Of a stretch of DNA of 55,689 nt, positions 54,545 to 55,689 are shown piece by piece. Source of the stretch: Methylococcaceae bacterium (GTDB lineage: Bacteria > Pseudomonadota > Gammaproteobacteria > Methylococcales > Methylococcaceae). Location of the stretch: NCBI GenBank assembly GCA_004299145.1, contig SCQD01000187.1, positions 1 to 55,689 on the forward strand. The letters run 5' to 3'. Each line of letters starts with the position of its first letter. Position 1 is the first letter of the stretch. Both the position numbers and the translations under genes were made by a program. The notes under the pieces are model-generated. The model saw only the letters and a list, made by a program, of their open reading frames with translations, searched no databases and was not told the origin of the DNA.

Positions 54545-55603
54545 ATGAATTTACGCACTTCGGAAATTTTTCAGCGCTTTAGCGCGCAAGGACTGTTGAC
54601 CGAGCATTTGGGCGCGGATGTGTCGGTACAACGTATCGCCCCGATCGAAGATTGCGCGCCCGGTGATCTGGTATTTGCCGACCGGGCCAAATTTTTGACC
54701 GAGATCCGTGAAAAGCGCCCGGCGGCCGTGGTCGCCGATCCCGGCTTGGCGCGGCAATTGGCCGATTTGCCGGAGTTGGCGGTGCTGGTGGCGCCCAACG
54801 TCAAGCTGGCCATGGCTTTGCTGCGCCAGGCCTATGATGATCGCGACGTGCGCGCCAGCGAATGGCCGCGCATCCATGGCAGCGCGGTGATTCACGACAG
54901 CGTGTCCGTGCCGGAAGATGCTTTGGTAGGTCCGGGCGTGGTCATCGGCGCCAATGTGCGTTTGGGTGCGGGCGTGGTCATCATGGCCAACGTGGTGGTG
55001 GAGCACGACGCCGTTATTGGCGCGGACAGCGTGCTGCATCCGGGCGTGGTGGTCTGTTATCAGTGTGAAATCGGCAGCCGGTGCATCCTCAAGCCGGGCT
55101 GCGTCATCGGCGCCGAAGGTTTTGGTTTTGCCCAGGACGAACGACGCCGCAATTACCGCATACCCCACTTGGGCCGCGTCGTCATCGGCGACCGGGTGGT
55201 GATCGGCGCCAACACCACGGTGGATAGGGGCACTTACGGCGAAACCCGCATCAAGGATGGCACCATAGTCGATGCGCTGTGCCATTTTGGCCACAACGTG
55301 GAGCTGGGCGAGGACTGCATCATCTGTGCGCAAACCGGCTTGTCCGGCTCCACCCGCTTCGGTAATCGCGTCATCGCCACCGGACAGACCGGCACCATCG
55401 ACCACGTGCAAGTGCCCGACGACACCGTGCTGCTGCACCGGGCGGGTTTGCCCAACAGCCTCAAGGAGCCCGGCATGTATGCCGGTGGGCCGGTGCAACC
55501 GCTGAAAGAATACAAGCGCAACATGGCGATACTGCCCCGCTTGCACGAGATGTGGACGCGGCTCAAGGCGCTGGAGAAAAAGCTGGCCGATTTGACCGGG
55601 TAA
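54545..55603 (+). CDS. lpxD: LpxD-like UDP-3-O-acylglucosamine N-acyltransferase
   Basis: 352 residues from the ATG at 54545; the frame reaches back into the previous gene, but that part is not coding. The N-terminal LpxD domain (~1-105) is followed by left-handed beta-helix hexapeptide repeats (VGPGVVIGANVRLGAGVVIM), the acyl-chain pocket motif AEGFGFAQ (~190-197) and the likely catalytic His250 in FGHNVELG. LpxD adds the second 3-hydroxyacyl chain in lipid A synthesis. The usual neighbours (bamA, skp, fabZ, lpxA) are absent, so this may be a second, specialised copy. It lies 62 bases after the coiled-coil gene. Confidence 0.85.
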   Translation: MNLRTSEIFQRFSAQGLLTEHLGADVSVQRIAPIEDCAPGDLVFADRAKFLTEIREKRPAAVVADPGLARQLADLPELAVLVAPNVKLAMALLRQAYDDRDVRASEWPRIHGSAVIHDSVSVPEDALVGPGVVIGANVRLGAGVVIMANVVVEHDAVIGADSVLHPGVVVCYQCEIGSRCILKPGCVIGAEGFGFAQDERRRNYRIPHLGRVVIGDRVVIGANTTVDRGTYGETRIKDGTIVDALCHFGHNVELGEDCIICAQTGLSGSTRFGNRVIATGQTGTIDHVQVPDDTVLLHRAGLPNSLKEPGMYAGGPVQPLKEYKRNMAILPRLHEMWTRLKALEKKLADLTG

Positions 55604-55689
55604 ACGGCGGAGTCCGTCTCGGATATGGGGTTTTTCATGGCGTTGCGTGGCGGGTGGCGAGCGGGCGTATTGGGGTGCTGCGGGTTGTT
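55604..55689. other. Window end, no complete feature
   Basis: The last 86 bases after the LpxD-like gene show an ATG at 55637 with an open frame to the edge, but too short to judge. No terminator hairpin is evident. Confidence 0.3.

Overview
This window comes from a Gram-negative gammaproteobacterium with a moderately GC-rich genome. The evidence is an LPS-export and outer-membrane biogenesis block (lptD-surA), peptidoglycan-recycling genes amgK-murU divergent to lptD (the arrangement I recall from Pseudomonas), the gcvR-bcp pair, nadA, pntAB and many c-di-GMP/phosphorelay proteins. The interspersed palindromic repeats and the Uma2 and Rpn family genes fit environmental gammaproteobacteria such as methanotroph-like Methylococcales. 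That lineage is an inference from style; no marker gene here proves it.

Layout. 1-6129: a partial FapA-like protein (minus), then an overlapping operon of a PstS-like periplasmic protein, an outer-membrane barrel and a membrane GGDEF/EAL protein. 6226-8501 (minus): a secreted papain-like protein, bcp and gcvR. 8613-13056 is an accessory stretch: an ATPase remnant, an Rpn/PD-(D/E)XK nuclease, a twice-frameshifted DUF1566/DUF11 gene, an RTX class-3 lipase and a scrap of a DUF2281-type antitoxin. 13130-16999 (minus): a Wzt-like ABC ATPase joined to nadA, a small lipoprotein, an intact brnA with a collapsed brnT, and a metallophosphoesterase. 17063-24715 (minus) is one close-packed signalling operon: apt, Cache/PAS kinase, REC-DUF3369-GGDEF, single REC, CheC-like phosphatase, and a soluble PAS kinase paralogous to the first. 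24757-25428 is a nest of repeats. 25397-31825: murU-amgK (minus) and lptD-surA-rubredoxin (plus). 31894-33809 (minus): two Uma2 genes and a tumA-tumE toxin-antitoxin pair. 34077-37124: pntB-pntA (minus). 37306-40453: a GldA/GldF/GldG-like ABC operon ending in a clear terminator. 40526-47746 (minus): a tandem-REC regulator, a hybrid kinase with a duplicated sensor, and a TgpA-like transglutaminase. 47944-52120 is a second decayed accessory area: an RTX tail cut by an IS remnant, a palindromic MITE-like element, a beta-propeller lipoprotein and a broken PLA2/RTX exoprotein gene. 52235-55603: a polytopic coiled-coil membrane protein, a possible SPFH/coiled-coil protein and an LpxD-like acyltransferase.

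Functional themes are envelope biogenesis, c-di-GMP and phosphorelay signalling, and erosion of secreted-protein and toxin-antitoxin genes by frameshifts and small repeats. The best candidates for undescribed biology are the 52235-55603 gene set and the apt-to-kinase operon at 17063-24715. No rRNA, tRNA, CRISPR array or prophage was seen.
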